Origin: Planctomycetota bacterium
GTDB lineage: Bacteria > Planctomycetota > PUPC01 > JACPCR01
Reading direction: 5' to 3'
DNA: 16,175 nucleotides
Assembly: GCA_030740295.1 (NCBI GenBank)
Contig: JASLXP010000275.1
Coordinates: 1-16,175 of the forward strand
Under the pieces are notes generated by a model, which had not been told where the DNA came from, did not search any database, and was given only the letters and a program-made list of their open reading frames with translations. Below, piece after piece: positions 14,526-16,175 of the stretch (within the stretch, counting starts at the first letter, position 1; every line of letters begins with the position of its first letter). The position numbers and the translations under genes are program-made.

Positions 14526-15707
14526 GTGTCCATCTATGAAGAACTGCTGGGGTTCAAAATCCCATCATGGATGGCTGGCCAGTTTGAGATCCCAGAGGAA
14601 ACAGAAGACCGCCATGGCAACCCGATCCGAAAGGGCGTAGACGCAGAATCAGAACTCCCTTTTGAGATTCGTCACAAACAGTCCGGCATTCACTTTGTCT
14701 TCATCCCTGCCGGTAGCTTTACCATGGGAACCGAATCACCCGGTGCCCACGGACTGGATGAATCCACTCCTCACAGAGTGACCCTGAGCCGGCCCTATTA
14801 CATCGCCAAATACGAAGTGACTAACCGGAATTGGGAGAATATGGGCCTGGAACGGCACCATCGGTTTATCGGTGAGAACTTTCCAGTGAGAGGTGATTTC
14901 TACTACGCGTACATTCTGTACTGCGACCTCCTCTGTATGAATCTGCCAGCAGGCTGCATTCGGCTGTCCACTGAAGCGCAATGGGAATATGCCTGTCGCG
15001 CCGGTACCCAAAAGCGATATCTGACGAGCGACGATCCATCCGCGTTGGCTGAGATCTCGTGGCACAAGCGAAACTCTCGAGGCAGGCTGCATCCCGTGGG
15101 TCAGAAGAAACCCAATGATTGGGGTGTCTATGACATGCTGGGAAATGCATTTGAATTCGTCCTGGATCGTTACCAGCCATACACAAGGGAAGAAGTAACG
15201 GATCCGAATCTATTCTCTTTCAGGGGTGCGCTTATCAAGCGGGGCGCATGCAGCCGCTCTAATCTGGAGGAAACAGGTGCGGGCACTCGTACGAGGCATC
15301 AAGTAGCTACCAGAGGCGATTGGCTCGGGTTCCGTCCTGTCTTGAATCTCCCAGCAAATTATTTTCCTCTTCCTCAGGGCATCTCCGGCAGATTCACCAA
15401 CCTGCTCACCGCCGCAGAGCGCTCGCAATGGCTCCATCAGGGGAACGGCAATTTTGAAATCAAGGACGGGCGCTACGCTGCAGCAGAGCAGGGCTCCAAA
15501 TCACTCACCGTCTTTACGGGCAAGAGCTACTCTGATTTCATTCTGCGGCTTGAATACCAACTGGAGGGTAGCAGGGGTAATGGCGGTGTAGCTGTCAGGT
15601 TCCCGCGGGAAAGGGCCGGACAGTCGATTACCACAACCGAAGGTTTTGAAGTTGAGATATGGGGCAACCAGACTGGCTGGATTCTGCGGCCGGAAAACCG
15701 CAGGTAG
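14526..15707 (+). CDS. SUMF1/FGE-like plus partial DUF1080 segment (second open segment)
   Basis: The frame is open from 14373, just after the TAA; GTG 14526 is the only start of note, so independent translation is doubtful. Residues 45-275 from the GTG are a formylglycine-generating-enzyme-like domain: FVFIPAGSFTMG, YYIAKYEVTN, RLSTEAQWEYACRAGT, HPVGQKKPNDWGVYDMLGNAFEFVLDRY and GFRPVLNL. Several signature residues have drifted: RLP became RLS, GNVWEW became GNAFEF, the vSWxDA stretch became GDFYYAY, and RGGSW became RGACS. These changes suit relaxed selection. From about residue 289 a DUF1080 (3-keto-disaccharide hydrolase/LamG-like) domain begins (RFTNLL, LRLEYQL, GNGGVAVRFP, GFEVEIWG). It is cut by TAG 15705. 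Confidence 0.6.
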   Translation: MSIYEELLGFKIPSWMAGQFEIPEETEDRHGNPIRKGVDAESELPFEIRHKQSGIHFVFIPAGSFTMGTESPGAHGLDESTPHRVTLSRPYYIAKYEVTNRNWENMGLERHHRFIGENFPVRGDFYYAYILYCDLLCMNLPAGCIRLSTEAQWEYACRAGTQKRYLTSDDPSALAEISWHKRNSRGRLHPVGQKKPNDWGVYDMLGNAFEFVLDRYQPYTREEVTDPNLFSFRGALIKRGACSRSNLEETGAGTRTRHQVATRGDWLGFRPVLNLPANYFPLPQGISGRFTNLLTAAERSQWLHQGNGNFEIKDGRYAAAEQGSKSLTVFTGKSYSDFILRLEYQLEGSRGNGGVAVRFPRERAGQSITTTEGFEVEIWGNQTGWILRPENRR

Positions 15708-16040
15708 ATCCATTCGATTCCTTTGCCCGGTTGGAATCTGCTGGAAATCTATTGCTTGAAAACCGAAATATTCAGCAGGTTGAACGGCAAGCTGATCGCC
15801 CAGGCATCAACCCAGCGCAAGCTCAAAGGACTTGTAGGGATCCAGCAATTGCGCGGTAAGCTCCGAGTACGCAACATTGAAATTCTGGAAATCAAGGGCA
15901 ATTCGAGCGCAGCCGTCCGGCAGCTCGATGCAGAAGCCCGCGAACAACTACAGCAGAGGGAGAATTAGAATGGGGATAGCCTCCGGATTTACGAGGTCTG
16001 GCAAGACTGGAAGTTTGAAGATGGCAAAAATCTGAGATGA
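15708..16040 (+). pseudogene. C-terminal DUF1080 remnant and tail of the interrupted gene
   Basis: In the same frame, after TAG 15705, the sequence gives the missing second half of DUF1080: PGWNLLEIY, FSRLNGKLIAQ, KLKGLVGIQ and LRVRNIEILEIKG. This matches the WNxxEI ... LNGxxv ... GxIgLQ ... fRNIeI pattern of the family. A Q-rich tail is then cut by TAG 15966, after which NGDSLRIYEVWQDWKFEDG continues to TGA 16038. There is no credible start codon or ribosome site. It cannot function alone and is evidence that the upstream stops lie within one gene. Confidence 0.75.
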
Positions 16041-16094
16041 CGCCCCGTCTCTTTTTCGACCCAGGGAATGACGACTCAATCAACTGGAGAAACT

Positions 16095-16175
16095 ATGTCC
16101 GCTGAGAACATGCAAAACCTGGCCGTCTGGGTGGATATCCCGGTCGTTGATTTGGACCGTTCGATTCAATTCTAC
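16095..16175 (+). CDS. VOC/glyoxalase-fold protein (5' end only)
   Basis: ATG 16095 follows a good GGAGA ribosome site at 16086-16090. The 27 visible codons end in VWVDIPVVDLDRSIQFY, the typical first strand and helix of vicinal-oxygen-chelate proteins (glyoxalase, bleomycin resistance, extradiol dioxygenase fold). The first metal ligand position and the rest lie outside the window, so the specific activity cannot be judged. Confidence 0.75.
   Translation, partial: MSAENMQNLAVWVDIPVVDLDRSIQFY

Larger units (their letters stand above)
12366..16040 (+). pseudogene. Zinc ribbon-Ser/Thr kinase-TM-SUMF1-DUF1080 gene interrupted by three in-frame TAR stops
   Basis: Frame 12366 runs as one reading frame of 1,224 codons to a TGA at 16038. 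It is broken only by TAA at 14370 (codon 669), TAG at 15705 (codon 1114) and TAG at 15966 (codon 1201). Protein homology continues across each stop without a shift. LDQLPEETRLSLF follows the first, inside the linker before SUMF1. IHSIPLPGWNLLEIY follows the second, inside DUF1080. NGDSLRIYEVWQDWKF follows the third. Domain order is zinc ribbon (about 1-40), kinase (47-305), membrane helix (341-363), long helical linker, SUMF1-like (about 775-995) and DUF1080 (about 1009-1178). The simplest reading is a recently decayed gene with nonsense mutations only. Each TAR is one C-to-T change from a Gln codon. Readthrough is the alternative. Confidence 0.75.

Noticed and set aside
12366..16040. Alternative genetic code with TAA/TAG read as glutamine
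   Set aside because: The other long genes in the window contain no in-frame TAR, and one Gfo/Idh gene ends normally at TAA. The anomaly is confined to one gene.

Overview
The window is about 16 kb of bacterial DNA of moderate GC content. Its gene content points to the PVC group (Planctomycetota, Verrucomicrobiota or Lentisphaerota). The supporting genes are a membrane Ser/Thr kinase fused to a formylglycine-generating-enzyme-like (SUMF1) domain and a DUF1080 domain, a secreted terpenoid-cyclase-like repeat protein, paired Gfo/Idh/MocA oxidoreductases, a ThiD2-ThiE fusion and a RAYT/REP element. This placement is inferred from gene families only; no rRNA or tRNA gene is visible.

Layout. (1) Positions 1-1540: a Mn/Zn ABC-transporter substrate-binding protein (minus strand, cut by the window edge) is divergent from a DtxR/MntR-type metalloregulator. 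An AT-rich spacer with a small palindrome lies between them. (2) Positions 1604-5929, all minus strand and read from right to left: a ThiD2-ThiE fusion, a DUF1611/DgcN-like protein that overlaps it by 4 bp, a RAYT transposase with REP hairpins, and an enolase-superfamily DgcA-like epimerase. DgcN plus DgcA would convert D-glutamate through N-acetyl-D-glutamate to N-acetyl-L-glutamate. The RAYT unit sits between the two partner genes. Its 3' end, together with its REP hairpins, is present in three tandem copies of about 227 bp. (3) Positions 6395-8894: two secreted proteins in a row, a toroid-repeat protein and an M60-peptidase-like protein whose HExxH motif reads RExxH. (4) Positions 8943-10902: two Gfo/Idh/MocA oxidoreductases in one minus-strand operon. 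(5) Positions 11142-12248: an SGNH/GDSL-type protein without a membrane anchor. (6) Positions 12366-16040: one open frame of 1,224 codons encoding zinc ribbon, kinase, membrane segment, SUMF1-like and DUF1080 domains. It is broken by three in-frame TAR stops (TAA, TAG, TAG) without any frameshift and ends at a TGA. (7) From 16095: the start of a VOC/glyoxalase-fold protein.

The two signals most worth attention are the kinase-SUMF1-DUF1080 gene interrupted only by in-frame stops, and the tandem amplification of a RAYT 3' end plus REP block inside what looks like a D-glutamate catabolism operon.
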